Part shown: positions 1 to 11,463 of the stretch, one piece after another
Numbering within the stretch: position 1 is the first letter of the stretch
Layout: the number at the start of each line of letters is the position of its first letter
Assembly: GCA_950295325.1 (NCBI GenBank)
Contig: OX485804.1
Coordinates: 2,356,001-2,420,000 of the forward strand
DNA length: 64,000 bases
Direction of reading: 5' to 3'
DNA from: Polytrichum commune
Lineage: Eukaryota > Streptophyta > Polytrichopsida > Polytrichales > Polytrichaceae
Made by a program: the position numbers and the translations under genes
Notes under the pieces: generated by a model
Database searches by the model: none
What the model saw: only the letters and a program-made list of their open reading frames with translations
What the model was told of the DNA's origin: nothing

Positions 1-199
1 GATTTAAGTGTATAAAAACTACTATTTTTTATAAACGCAAATTTTTTGAAACGTTTTAGGCCATTCGATTGATCGGAAATCTAAACATCCCTTCTCTTTT
101 TCTCCTCCCTTCAACGTTTTACACGACGCCCTTCATTCCTCAACCTCTAGACCATTTAGACAACGGAGCAACAACCCTTGTTATAATCTTATTCTAACG

Positions 200-297
200 A
201 GCACTTGGGACCGGCCTCAAGGCTACTAGGGAACTGAAATCTCATCGGATACAACCCCAAGAAAAACCGGTCTCGACCTCAAAGTGTGAACCGGCCC
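200..297. mobile_element. Possible right end of a family C element
   Basis: The sequence GTGTGAACCGGCCC followed by TAA at 284-300 resembles the right end of the family C elements at 47.2, 52.5 and 61.5 kb (reverse complement GGGCC...TTCACAC). No matching left end was found in the bases before it, so this is either a truncated copy or chance. Confidence 0.25.
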
Positions 298-928
298 TAA
301 GTGCGTGCCTCATATCTTCCTAGACGGGGTAAGGGAAGGGAGGGAAAGGGAAGGAAAAGAGTATCCGAATTAGGCACATCTAGCTTACAGAGGAGACCTC
401 GATTAGGATAGGGTGGATAACTAACGGGCTGACAATGCCCTAGATGCCCCGTCGAGGCACTCCTCATGTGGCAGGCAGTCGTGTTGGCATCCTCTCCCTC
501 CATGCATCATGGTCGGACGGACAGACGGACGGACGGAGAGAGGGACACTCCAACCCCACCCACACCACTTTTGCAGAAACCCTCCCTCCCCCCTAGCTAT
601 GGCTATGGCTATGGCCGGCCCCATGAGCTCTGTAGCTGCTTCCACCCCGCCCTCCCCTCCCCTGCCCTGCCCTGCCCTTGCACGGACGGCCTTTCAGCAA
701 CACACACATGTGACTCTGAGAAGGGCGAGAGGGAGAGGGAGGGAGGGAGGGGGAAAGGGGCTCGCTATGATGGGCCCTTTTAACCTTTCTCTTGTTTTTG
801 TGGAAACGATCAAACCGCGTTCATCACACCCAAGGCTCCTGAGGGTCATCAGTGCTCCTCTGATGAAGGGATTGCGCGCTTTGCGCCAATGGGGCCTGAT
901 GCTATCTATGTTACTCCTGCTTCTGCCC

Positions 929-968
929 GCTTTGATTCGACTGGGGTTTCATGGTTCCAATCAAAGCG
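929..968. repeat. Short perfect stem-loop
   Basis: CGCTTTGATT at 929-938 is matched by AATCAAAGCG at 959-968, giving 10 bp exact arms around a 20-base loop. A GC-rich context surrounds it. There is no evidence that it is a terminator or an RNA gene. Confidence 0.5.
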
Positions 969-1129
969 CGCCATGATGGGGACGCTGTTTTTATCCCTTT
1001 TCCCCCCCTCCCTCTTTGGTTGCAGTCGGATCTTGTTTGTCACCTGGCGCAGTTATATGTCATCATGTGCCCAATCTTTTATGGATTGGACAGTCGAACG
1101 TGTTGTGAGCGAGCGAATCTAACCATCGG

Positions 1130-1445
1130 TAAGGTAGATTGCTGGCTGGCTGGCTTTCTTCGACTACCCCACTTCTCCTAAGACATGAAAACATGTGATT
1201 AGTACAAGATGGTTAGCGAATCCAAATCGAGGCCATCGACAATTTCCTCATAGTATGGATTTCTTTTTCACCACCAACGTGAAGATTCTCGGGCTTATTT
1301 AAGTGGTCATATAGGTTCCTCCGATTATGTTCATTGCATGTTTTGAGCATGTGATTTAAGCTTTGTAAAACATGTGTCTTTTTTTGTATCCATTCTTGGA
1401 GCCACACCAAACCACTTACCACTCAAATTTAGGTGACCTACTAAG
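1130..1445 (-). mobile_element. Family R non-autonomous element, copy R1
   Basis: The copy starts with TAAGGTAGATT, like the R termini elsewhere in the window, and runs through the R landmarks in reverse orientation: GCGAATCCAAATCGAGGCCAT, a segment about a 'gtggtcatataggttc' motif, and CACACCAAACCACTTACCAC. The right end is not clear and may be lost. Full R copies are about 360-380 bp. Confidence 0.6.
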
Positions 1446-4134
1446 GATAGTAATCAAATAGAAGTTGTTTATCTTAATTTTTGCACGATTTGTCTTTCTT
1501 GTGGTCGTTCCTTTTCTTTTTGCAATCGAGTTTCTTTTCAATCTGTACATAGGATTATAAAAGTAGTTGTGTGAAGGCTCACGCACTGACCTAACATTCT
1601 TCAACCCTAAGGCATGTTTGGTGGGGCTGGACCCTATGGGGCATGATTTCACTATCAGTCAACCAAGGTTCACATCCCCACGGACCATTAGACTTTGGTG
1701 GCTCTAATTTCACATTGTAAAGAAATTTAGTATCACCTACCGTAATTTCCCACATGCACTATTAGCCACTCTCACTAAATGGGATAATCAGTGTAGTGCT
1801 ACAATGACTACAAGGAGAAAACAAAACAACAACCAAAAAAAAAAAAAAAAAAAAAAAAAGTTGATCCCATATGTAGCAAGACATACCTTTATTGTACCAT
1901 CAATTGACATGAATTATGATGAGGGCATGGCACTTGACATGGTATTGGGAACAAGTCAACTTATAGGTTCTTCATTGTCATTGTGTCATTGCTTCAATAA
2001 ACTTTTGGAGGTATATTGAAGAAGAAAAAAAATGTAAAGCTAGGGTATGCAAAGGATTCTAGAGATGAGAAACTTGAACCACCACAACTTGTGAAGGAAT
2101 GGTGATCAAGATACAAATTCATCAATCTAAGATAGACGTATGTTATTCAAACAATCTGCTTTTAGGTGCAAAATGGTTCAATATGTTTTCAAAAAAAAAA
2201 AACTTCTAAGGATCAACAATACAACTCATTGGTTGATAGTCACAAAATCAATTCTCAACATCCGTACAACACTAACAATTTCAAACCTACCTATGTAACC
2301 AGTTAAAAAGATCACATATGTGATCTTTGAAAATGTATCATATATTGAAGTTTGATCAACTTAATCTCATTCTTATAGCATTGGATTCGTACAAGATGAG
2401 CTAATCAAATTTAGCTCTTTTCTTGAATTTTACACATCATAAAAGACCAAGCTTCCTAAAAGTAACCATAATAGGCTTGTCTACCTTATGTCACAAATGA
2501 TGAACTTAAGTACTGAGGAGCATCAAATATTTGAATATCGGGAAATCTGGAGAGTCCCAATGTAAAATTATGCCTATCTAGTCATCCAGCTTTGACCACC
2601 AACCTTCACATTTATGTGAAGATTATTTTTAGTAGTACACTACTAAAAATTTGATTTGTGTTGTATAGAACCCTAATTCATCCTTACAAGGACAACAAAG
2701 TTGTGTACTTGTGCACATCTTCAACACGCAGTTTGCATTGCCTCTTGGTCAAATTGTTACCATTATTGAACATTTATGTTGTGGTTTCCGTATACATGAG
2801 GGAAGATTGTTTTTGAAACTCTCGAATCTTGAGTGAACATAGGTTTGTGGTAACTAATGTACTTGTGAACAACCGTTGGAGTTGCTTGGAGTGTCACGTG
2901 GTTGGCATTGCCTCTTTTGTTAGTCAACCATTCATCACGTCATCAAAGTCAATGCCAGTGTCCTTCAAGTATCAACCACTTAAATTAACATTTCATTTGT
3001 ATTTTATTTTTTGGTGGCATCTCACACATCGGATACAAATCCAATATGCTTGCACACCCCAAGGTAAATTTTCACAATATTCTTAACATTTGAGGAGATT
3101 CGATAGCCGCACAGTTGAAATTAGTCGTGTTCGGCCAGCTTGTGAGTCTTTCATATACAACTTTGAATTCATGATGGATGCAATGAATAAGAAAAGGAAA
3201 TAGCTGGTCGACCCTTTGTCAAATTTTGGACAAAAGCAAAACCATATAATCTTATATTTTTTGTGAAACACTCTTTAAGTGATCATAGGCCTTCCTATTG
3301 ATGTTCTAAAACGGTGTCTATATTTTGAGCACATAAATAGCTCAATGTCATCATAATCAATCGTTCGTCCAAAAACCAAAGATTAACATAACTCATCACA
3401 ATTTTTCATCCATGAAGGCACGATACCATCCAAAATTTGTCCATGAGTTGATTGGTTACAACTGAAAACCAACTCGAAGAAATAGACAGCTTGAGAACCT
3501 AGGGCTCATCATCCACTCTCCTCTCACTTGGTTATCCATTGTCACAACGCATGTCCTCATAATGTTCTTTCTTAACTACAAAACCTTACCATATTCCACT
3601 CGGATTTGGGTGTCCAATTAAGAAGAGCGACCACACCACATAAGGCACTTAGACCTCGAGGTAGAGGAACTCATAACCTCGCTCGCTCGTGAAGGGATTA
3701 TAGAAACCTTGTCACGTACAAATAGTGTGGGTTGGCTCTACAAGTTGATCCACAAACGTGATACATGTGATACATGCTCGCACATGTGATGCATGCTTGC
3801 CAAGACAGATGTCAATCAAAATCAAGTTAATGGATGCCAATCAAGTGCTTCCCACTTGGTTCTTCTACATAGCTCACGCCCCTGCCACAACACACACACC
3901 CACCACACGAATGGGTGATTTTCTTGCCATGGAGACCGAGTAACTTCCAATAATTATTCCATCACGGATGCCTCTCATGACTTCCGTTGAACTAGCAGCC
4001 ACACCCCGAGTGCGTTCCTACCACGTCCAAACAAGGCCAGACACTATTTTGTTGGCACCCGTGTGTCCCGACGCCCCCTTGGCAGGTGACAAAAGAGCCC
4101 ACGAATAATTCGGTTCACCAAGCCGGAGGAGAGA
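1446..4134. other. Intergenic, no supported gene
   Basis: No frame here has protein character. The stretch is AT-rich decayed DNA. Its one sharp feature is a 25-base A run at 1835-1859, which could be the tail of an old retroposed copy on the plus strand. No target-site duplication could be made out around it. Confidence 0.5.
1835..1859 (+). repeat. Poly(A) tract, 25 bases
   Basis: An uninterrupted run of 25 A residues follows an A/C-rich stretch. It could be a microsatellite or the 3' tail of a retroposon. Confidence 0.9.
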
Positions 4135-4362
4135 CAGTGTCCGGGAGATTTTTGGGCATAATCGGTCAAAATCCCTGTGTTTGCAGGTCCAGCTGGTAAC
4201 ATGTCGTGATGTTTGGATATTTCTTTATTAATTTGAGGTATGTTCTATATACCCCTCTAGTGGGATCAGTAATTTTTTGGAACAAGTCTTGAACGTCACC
4301 CGGCTACTTCTCAAACTCACCCGCTTCATCTGTAACTAGCGGTCAGATCTGCCCGTTCACTG
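4135..4362 (+). mobile_element. Family D hAT-like MITE, copy D1
   Basis: The element is 228 bp. It begins CAGTGTCCGGGAGA and ends with the reverse complement of CAGTGAACGGGCAGA, an imperfect terminal inverted repeat. It shares the interior 'TTTGGGCATAATCGG' and a later 'TTGAACGTCACC' type segment with copies at 11.2 and 44.5 kb. The flanking octamers AGGAGAGA and GCCAGAGA agree at five of eight positions, as expected for an old 8-bp duplication. The assignment to hAT is inferred mainly from copy D3. Confidence 0.65.
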
Positions 4363-4628
4363 GCCAGAGATCAGTTGGTTTTTCTTGAGAGATCTAGGGC
4401 CAAGGCTAGACACCTACGAAGAGAGGGACTTACCATAGAAGAGCGTACCTCTCATTTATCCAACATCAAATTTGAACCCCTGCATGTTTGTTGCCGATTC
4501 ATCTCAAATGATCTTGAGTACACTAATTTAGGGGCTTCAAAGTTAACTCCGGTGTTAAATCAACTAAAAAGGAAACCTTCAAATTACATATAATTATAGG
4601 GTTTTCATGTTGAATGAGTAAGAGGTAA

Positions 4629-4630
<2 letters not shown>

Positions 4631-4658
<28 letters not shown>
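4631..4658. repeat. (CT)14 microsatellite
   Basis: Fourteen uninterrupted CT units. It lies just before the truncated edge of element E1. Confidence 0.95.
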
Positions 4659-4659
<1 letters not shown>

Positions 4660-4678
4660 GCCCCCACCAACATTACCC

Positions 4679-4880
4679 AAGGTGAAAATGTAGATAATTA
4701 TATTATAGCCTATATATATAATATTTGATCGTGGAAGCAAAAGCATCAAAGGTCCGAAACAAGGACCCACTTGAGATGAATTTACTTCAAGTACATAGGG
4801 GTCAAGTATTTACTAAACCCCCTTTACGTCAGTATTAATGGTGGCAGCCCAACTCAAAGGGGTGGATGTCTAGCCTTGGC
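4679..4880 (-). mobile_element. Family E element, copy E1 (truncated)
   Basis: In reverse orientation this matches the element at 63.45-63.73 kb. Shared landmarks are AAGGTGAAAATG, a TATAATATA-rich stretch, and the terminal AACTCAAAGGGGTGGATGTC followed by TAGCCTTGG. The other terminus is missing; a CT microsatellite and short filler lie there instead. Confidence 0.55.
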
Positions 4881-4949
4881 CAAGTTCCAATCACAACATG
4901 CAAGTAGGTGTTTGCCAAGTTCCAATCACAACATGCAAGTAGGTGTTTG
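4880..4949. repeat. Tandem duplication, 2 x 35 bp
   Basis: The 35-bp unit beginning CCAAGTTCCAATCACAACAT occurs twice head to tail with no visible difference, and the next copy starts but breaks after CCAAGT. The identity implies a recent duplication. It abuts the end of E1. Confidence 0.9.
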
Positions 4950-4972
4950 CCAAGTGATGATATAGAGTGTCT

Positions 4973-5640
4973 CTCCACTTTGTTAACTTGGAAACTCCTC
5001 CACTACAAAGGGTCGAGCATTCCAAGGTCATGGGTCAAAAGAATGTGAATCTATCAATATTGGTGCCAATGCAACATTAAAGACCCCGAATTAGTGTACC
5101 TAGTGACATCCACTTGGCATGAAGTTCTTGCAACCCTATGGAAGTCAAAATTTGATCATACAGCCCCTATGTTAAGATTGATGGGATCTAACAAGTTCAC
5201 ATGACCCAAAATCCACTAACTTCATGAATCACTCCACTTTGCCAACTCAAGAACACCTCAGTTGTTGAGTGTTGTACATTTTCCAGATCGAAGTGTCAAC
5301 ACAACGTAGAATAGTCAATATCGACGTCAAATGTAACATCAAAAACCCCAAATTAATGTACCCGGTGAGATTCACTTGGAATGATGAAGCAACCACAAGC
5401 GTACCGAAGTCATGTTGTTTTTTACTATACCTCCTTAACCTAGGAGGAGCCCATGTAAAGATTTACGAAGCCCAAACCCACTTAACTTTCATTCCACTTT
5501 CACCAACCCCGGAACCACATCAGCTGCTGCTGCTGAGTACCTCCCCTATCTGATTGTGGCTTTCCAAGTTGAGGGTCAACGGAGTGTGAACCAGTCAATC
5601 CCAGTGCCAGTGCAATGGTACCATTACTACAACTACGAAT
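4973..5640. repeat. Diverged tandem array, about 3 x 260 bp
   Basis: Anchors CTCCACTT or TTCCACTTT recur at 4973, 5232 and 5492, giving a 259-260 bp period. Each unit carries a 'caatattggtgccaatg'-like segment, and the first two share 'accccraattartgtacc' and 'CACTTGG' segments. Units differ at many positions, so the array is old. No unit has a clear protein frame, and nothing identifies the source. Confidence 0.6.
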
Positions 5641-5987
5641 ACTTATAAGGTCCGACTCCGTGACCCAATTCACATCCTCCAAACGGGAGGCATCTGGAGG
5701 CACCATTAACGTCCCTATGCCGAGCTCCTTTATGATGCCTATGAGAGGGGTGTGTATGTGGAGACTGAAGCCGCGGTTTCAGCGAGCCCGAGATGGACAT
5801 AACCTCAAGGCCGGGCTCATCGTAACTTGGGGCATTAACTTAACCCTCCTCCGTGCCCCGGCCATTACACCTTGTAGCCACCAATTTCAGTGTGTCCTCG
5901 TCCGTCCTAAGCCCCGCCTTAAATGGCCAGTTGCTGAGCACCCCTACACCTAGTGACCGGGTCCTTTCACACAACGCCGCCCACAAA

Positions 5988-6358
5988 CTACACTAAATAG
6001 GGTGTGTTCAGGACACCATGGTAACTCTGTGGAGGACACTGCTTATGAGTGAATAAGTGAACAAATACTTGTCATGGATGATGGATGAGTTCCTCCATTG
6101 GCCAGAAACTCTACCTTCCCTTGTCAGCAACTTGTGATGGAACATTGTCACGGATGAGTGAAATTTGGATGAAACCCCACTTGGTATGTGACAATAATTG
6201 CAACATTGTACATCCATAATCCCCAAAAAAATTTGACAAGAAATGACAAATATAGTGTTGGGTTAGTATTTAGTGTTGGTGGCATTTTACAGTGGTTTAC
6301 AGTTAGTATTGAGCAAGACAATTAGAATTGGTGACATTATATATCATATTGAGTGTGC
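5988..6358 (-). mobile_element. Family G element, copy G4
   Basis: In reverse orientation this follows the G order seen at 48.5 and 54.1 kb: CACCAATTCTAATTGT, ACTGTAAACC, ATATTTGTCATTTCTTG, and TCATCCGTGACAATG. The left end carries ACACTAAATA. The right end reads as GGCACACTCAATATGATA on the minus strand. The length of about 370 bp matches G1. Confidence 0.6.
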
Positions 6359-6368
6359 CTCCTCAAGG

Positions 6369-6750
6369 TAAGGTAATCACACCTTACTTCGATGGATATT
6401 TTTCTCTTTGCATCCACTTCTTGTAGGATATGGAATACACGATTGATGCAAAGTGATTAGCAAATTCAAATCGTGGCCATAGCGATTCGTATCACGATTT
6501 TTGGAGCTCATACTAATATCTTATTTTTTTTCAAAGTGAAGATTGATGTACTCATCAGGTGGTCATATAGGTTCTCCCAACCATGTTGATTGTTGGGTTT
6601 AGAATGGCTAGCAAATTTTGAGCACGTAGTCCAATCTCTTTTAAATACACATCTTTTTGGTGTCCGTTCTTAGATCCACACCTAACCACATACCACTCAA
6701 ATGTAGGTGTCCATATTATTGCTACGTCGGGTTTCAGCACGTCTACCTTA
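6369..6750 (-). mobile_element. Family R element, copy R2, both ends present
   Basis: The element is 382 bp with ends TAAGGTAATCACACCTTA and, on the other strand, TAAGGTAGACGTGCTGAA. The interior holds the R landmarks: 'gtaggatatggaatacac', 'agcaaattcaaatcgtggcc', 'tttttggagctcata', and 'gatccacacctaaccacata'. No transposase is encoded. With R6 and R3 it defines the family's termini. Confidence 0.75.
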
Positions 6751-7340
6751 CGCATGGCATGCACCATAGACTTTCTTCCTCGTAGACATTTTTTGGCCGT
6801 TAGATGGGATCGCAAATTGTCCCATCCAATTAGAATTTGAGATTGTTATTTAAATTGGAGTTGAGACATAATAGTTATAAGAGATCAAAGTGAAGTTTTT
6901 TTTGGAGCTTTAAAAGCTATCACATATGCCGTTTAAAATGTGTTAATCGTTAGACCTACAAATGATGTCCTTATGTGGAGCACATAGTTCAATTTCATTG
7001 CAGCACACATTTTTTTGGTGTATGTTTCTAATCATAAGCTTTACCATATAACCCTCAACTATAATACAAACATGCATGAGCCAAGTGACTTTCCCAAGCA
7101 TAACTATAAGGACATCTACAATTATGGAGCCCCAAAATATCTACCCTCAATTTATTCAGTCTTTGAATACAACACTTTATTGCATGTTGCATCTAACCTC
7201 CAAAGGTCATAAGTATGTGTGCCTATTGTGGTCACTTCCAACTCCACGTACTAATATGACCGTCACCATGGGAAGGGCACTCTTCTTTGAGAGTCATAAA
7301 CGTGTACGCGTGCCTTAGGGAATCTCCACTCGTGGCGGTA
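6751..7340. other. Intergenic, no supported gene
   Basis: AT-rich sequence between element R2 and the 84-bp array. Short frames here share no recognisable domain. Part of it near 6940-7050 weakly resembles R-type wording ('tttttttggtgtatgttt'). Confidence 0.45.
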
Positions 7341-7996
7341 ACTTGGACCCCAAACCCAAGTCTACGCTCTTGCAAATTCAAGAGGCTCTAGTGTGAAGGG
7401 GACAAAACCTAACTCACAGAGCTAACTTGGGCCTCAACCCCAAGTCTACGCTCTTGCGAATTCAAGAGGCTCTAGTGTGAAGGGGACAAAACCTAACTCA
7501 CGGAGCTAACTTGGGCCTCAACCCCAAGTCTATGCTCTTGCGAATTCAAGAGGCTCTCGTGTGAAGGGGACAAAACCTAACTCACGGAGCTAACTTGGGC
7601 CTCAACCCCAAGTCTACGCCCTTGCAAATTCAAGAGGCTCTGGTGTGAAGGGGACAAAACCTAACTCACGGAGCTAACTTGGGCCTCAACCCCAAGTCTA
7701 CGCCCTTGCGAATTCAAGAGGCTCTGGTGTGAAGGGGACAAAACCTAACTCACGGAGCTAACTTGGGCCTCAACCCCAAGTCTACGCCCTTGCGAATTCA
7801 AGAGGCTCTGGTGTGAAGGGGACAAAACCTAACTCACGGAGCTAACTTGGGCCTCAACCCCAAGTCTACGCCCTTGCGAATTCGAGAGGCTCTAGTGTGA
7901 AGGGGACAAAACCTAACTCACGGAGCTAACTTGGGCCTCAACCCCAAGTCTACGCTCTTGCGAATTCGAGAGACTCTAGTGTGAAGGGGACAAACC
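7341..7996. repeat. 84-bp minisatellite, about eight copies
   Basis: TTGCRAATTC recurs at 7370, 7454, 7538, 7622, 7706, 7790, 7874 and 7958, exactly 84 bp apart. Units differ by only a few substitutions, such as CTCTTG/CCCTTG and TCTAGTG/TCTGGTG. Most contain GAATTC. Each holds two inverted repeats: ACTTGGG with CCCAAGT around 7 bases, and CTCTTG with CAAGAG around CGAATT. Although 84 is divisible by three, all six frames are stopped in the consensus unit, so it is not a repetitive protein. No similar unit occurs elsewhere in the window. Confidence 0.95.
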
Positions 7997-8540
7997 TAAG
8001 GTGAGCTAAATTTCGACGCCAGTTTGGGTGTTTTGTCTGCAAACCAAACTGCTCTACCTTAACTTGAGATCTAAACCCCTTCTCTCTGCTCGCACTGTCT
8101 CTCTCCGTCCCTGCAGCAAGTCATGTCCACTCACCATTCATGAGCTTCATAGTGCGTGCGGCCATCATCTAAACTAACTCCACTCCCCGATTCTAATGCG
8201 GCCGGGACTCCACTCACTCACCGCCCGAAGCTGCTTTGCCAAGGGGTTGTTCATTACTACTCCGGGAACTAGGGGAACTGCTTGTCAGGTGTACCTGAGG
8301 AATTGGTCCCCAGTGCCCCTGAACATCACAAGTCACCTCCTCACCTCCTCCTTCATAATAATAACTGTGGTGGAATTTCCTGATGCCCACCGGTTCAGTT
8401 ACTAACGTGCGATGGTGGAAGGATTGAATAATTTTGGGCTGCCAGGGTCCTAATCAAGCAACTGCTTTCACCATATATTTTCAGTTAGGAAGCCCACCAA
8501 TCCCAGTTACTGACGCTGTCACCGCCCCTGGATTAGCATC
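7997..8540. other. Intergenic, no supported gene
   Basis: No coding signal. The stretch near 8437-8525 (CCCAGTTACTGACGCTGTCACC) recurs in diverged form near 9391-9475 (CCCAGTCACTGACACCACCC). This could be an old direct duplication flanking element R3 and its surroundings. Confidence 0.4.
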
Positions 8541-8900
8541 TTAGGTCACTTAGACGTGCCTTTTACAAGGATACTTTTTTCCCTCTGCACCCACCTCTCG
8601 TAGGATATGAAACACACTATGCAAGATGACTAGCAAAGCCCAATTGTGTTTGTAGTCATTTTGCCTCATACTTATTTATTATCAATGTCGACATCCATGT
8701 GCTCATTACTAAGTGGTCATATAGCCATGTTGTCTATGAGACTTAGAATGGTGATCATGATTTGAGCATGTGGTCCAATATTTTCTAAACATAGGTTTTT
8801 ATGGTATCCAATCTTGGAGCCACACCAAACCACACACCACTCAAATATAAAATGATTGTCCGATGAAGATAAGTAACTGGAATAGGCATGTCTCTTTTAT
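8541..8900 (-). mobile_element. Family R element, copy R3
   Basis: The 360-bp copy starts TTAGGTCACTTAGACGTGCC and ends, on the minus strand, with TAAAAGAGACATGCCTATTC. Inside are 'cgtaggatatgaaacacac', 'agtggtcatatag' and 'gagccacaccaaaccacac'. It is more diverged internally than R2. Confidence 0.7.
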
Positions 8901-9533
8901 GTGCAATCGGGTTGCCCCATGCTAATTTATTGACATTCCACACAATTTTGAATTTGTATATTACCACAACAACAAAACATGTAAATTGTTTGTTTTTTGT
9001 TTTTTATTTTAAAAAAACAACTTTGGTTGCTATATGAATGAACAACAAAAGTTTAAGTTTGTGTAGTTTGATTTTGACCCAAGGCAATTTGCAAGGGTAA
9101 AAGAGGCAACCTATTAATTGCACATACCAACATACACATAACACATCATACCTTGCACCATCCTGTGCGAGTTGCAAGTTCGACTCAACTGCAACAGAGA
9201 GAAAATAATTTGCCCAAGGAGAAGTACTACAAGAAGTTGTCTTGATCGAATATACAGAAAACTGTTTTGTTTCTTTCTTTCTTTCTTTCTTTTGTAATTA
9301 GTTTTCAATTTCTTTGCGATTGAGGAATGTTCTGATGACCTAAAGGATTATTTTGGTGGACATTTTTTGAGTTACCTAATTTGTAGAGGGAATCCCAACC
9401 ATGCAACTGGCTTTTGCCAAGAATTCTGGTGGTGAAGGCCCCATGAATCCCAGTCACTGACACCACCCATTGCAATATTCACAGAGTCATTACAGCTCAA
9501 TTGAGGGTCAATTCACTCTAACCAGATCTCACA

Positions 9534-10059
9534 TACACCAGTTGTGGCATTTAGTGTTATGTACACTACTGGCAGACAATCTCAACTAGATGCCTAGAGG
9601 TCTAGTAGTGTCACGTCCGCTGATTATCAACATGACACTTTTTGCCAACATAAGTAAAAATATGAAATGCATAACGATTTGTAGTATGATATTCAACGTA
9701 GCATACTTGAGTGCTTGAGATGATGGTTTTACATTATAGTATGCAAGAGGAAGATATTATTGGGCATACATACCGGTATGTCAAGTGTCATGTGTTCACA
9801 GTCTAGTATGCAATGGGAGGATAATATTGAGCATACTAATGACAAGTGTCATGTGTTTTTATTCTAGTATCCAAGATGAAGATACTATTGAGCATGCTAA
9901 TGACAAGATATTAAGTAAGCACACTAGAATTCCAAGTGTCATGAGGTTACACTAATGGTCAAGTTGTTGGCCACCAATGTAACCCAACATACGCCTTGTA
10001 ATATGACATGTGACACTTATAATATTACATATGTGACACTAAATACCATTAACGGTGTA
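9534..10059 (+). mobile_element. Family A element, copy A1
   Basis: The 526-bp element begins TACACCAGTTGTGGCATTTA and ends, reversed, TACACCGTTAATGGTATTTA. The subterminal TTTAGTG...CAC box is present at both ends. It shares 'CTAGATGCCTAGAGGTCT' with A2 and A3. Its middle carries about three 63-66 bp subrepeats starting TAGTATGCAAGAGGAAGATA (near 9737, 9803 and 9866). TA lies outside CACC...GGTG at both ends, which fits a TA target duplication, but family membership is not proven. Confidence 0.75.
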
Positions 10060-10956
10060 AATTGGGTAAGGGTATTGATGTCATTTTTGGAGTCAATACT
10101 ACAAAGATCTATGCCAAAAAATAAGTCATTGCATTTTCACTTTCACAATAGATGAGTTTACTTAGAAGCTTTACATTGGAGGTTGTGATATCCACCTAAA
10201 CTCATCCATCATGCATGAAGGGGCTCAATACTCTATAGATCCAACTAGATTTGAATAAACTTCTTGGGGTGCTTAATGTCATTTTTGAAGTCAAATAATC
10301 AAGATAAGAAAGGTCCATGCCATAAGATGGTTTCTTGCATTTCCACTTTTGTAATAGAGAAGCTAATGTAGACACCACGAAGCTTTGCCTTGGACCTTCT
10401 GGTGCCCACCCAAAGTCGCCCATCTTGAGGACCAAATCACTCCATTTGGATTCTCGCTAACCTAGTTTGGAAGTATTTATGCCATTTTGGAAGTCAAAAC
10501 ACCTAGAATCATTATATTCGTTAATTTGGGACTTTTTCGGCATTTTGAGACAGTTACAAATATAAGATTATGAATAAAATCACATAGATATTGGAGAATG
10601 TTGTAAGATGCAAATACTTTGAAGCGGGTGTTCATATCAAGAACCCAATTAAGAACTCATATCAAGATGGTTTAGGTAAGACGACCCAAACATTAGACCA
10701 TGTTGTTGTGGTCCATATATTAATTTGAGACAAGAGAAAGTCTCAAATTAACGAATATAGTGATTAGAACTATAAAATTTACATGCTAGAGAATAGTTCA
10801 TTGTGTTCTCACCTTCACGATGGTTGACTTTACATAAGACACCACGAAGCTTCATGTTGGAGCTTCATTCATGGTGACTACTTAGATGCATCTATTGTGG
10901 ACGAAAGGGCGCAAGTCCCCTTATAGAATACTTACAAGAGTCTAAACATTGCACTC
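10060..10956. other. Intergenic, no supported gene
   Basis: AT-rich. Phrases such as 'tcatttttggagtcaa' recur near 10080, 10280 and 10480, and 'ttcattgtgttctcaccttcacgatgg' resembles text near 10130 and 10330. This suggests an old tandem duplication of roughly 200 bp that has decayed badly. Confidence 0.35.
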
Positions 10957-11212
10957 TCATCATGGGTCATGACTAGACATCCACCTCTTTGAGTTAGACC
11001 CCCATCACTGTTACTGAAATAAAAGGGACTTACTGAAACTATGACCCCTCCATATATATGTGGTTATTAAATCCAAGTGTATCTTTTGAGATTTAGTCAA
11101 GGCCTCTAATGCAAATTCCAACGCATGTAGTCTTAAAAAAACTACAAACTATAATATAGGTGATTGCATTTTCACCTTGAGTTATAGTAGAGGTGGATAC
11201 CTAACCCATGTA
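10957..11212 (+). mobile_element. Family E element, copy E2
   Basis: The copy starts near GACTAGACATCCACCTCTTT and ends with GTAGAGGTGGATACC, opposite-facing matches to the E3 termini at 63.45-63.73 kb. The interior keeps 'ttactgaaataaaagggacttactgaaac' and 'gattgcattttcaccttgag' type segments. It is more diverged than E3. Confidence 0.5.
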
Positions 11213-11242
11213 TAAGTGTAGGTTATTAATCACATTTGGGAT

Positions 11243-11463
11243 CATTGTCTAGGGAGATATTTGGGCATATACGGTTAAGATCCTTGTGTTTCGCAAGTCC
11301 CCAACCGGTAACATGTTGTGATCTTTCGGATTTGCCTGATTCATTTGAAGTATATTCCATAGATTCCTCCAGAAAGATCCGTAATTTTCCTGAAGTCTTG
11401 AACTTCAACCAAGTATTTCTCAACCTCAACCGGCTCATGTGTAACTTAGAGGTTGGCTCATTG
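11243..11463 (+). mobile_element. Family D hAT-like MITE, copy D2
   Basis: The 221-bp element starts CATTGTCTAGGGAGATATTT and ends GGTTGGCTCATTG. Its interior 'TTTGGGCATATACGG' and 'GTCTTGAACTTCAACC' match D1 and D3. The flanking octamers TTTGGGAT and TTTGGAAC agree at five of eight bases, a plausible decayed 8-bp duplication. Confidence 0.65.

Larger units (their letters stand above)
1..1129. other. Left-edge region, no supported gene
   Basis: No frame here looks like a protein. From about 440 to 1030 the DNA is more GC-rich and pyrimidine-biased than the rest of the window, with short repeats (GGAC at 511-536, CTATGG near 597-616, CCTGC near 660-680). Overlapping frames of 100-155 codons are open mainly because of this simple sequence. 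The only ordered structures are a possible transposon end at 297 and a stem-loop at 929-968. Confidence 0.5.

Noticed and set aside
509-976. 155-codon plus-strand frame
   Set aside because: It rests on GGAC, CTATGG and CCTGC simple repeats and overlaps other open frames; no motif was seen.
7341-7996. CRISPR-like array or repetitive protein
   Set aside because: The units are contiguous with no unique spacers, and every frame is stopped in the 84-bp unit.
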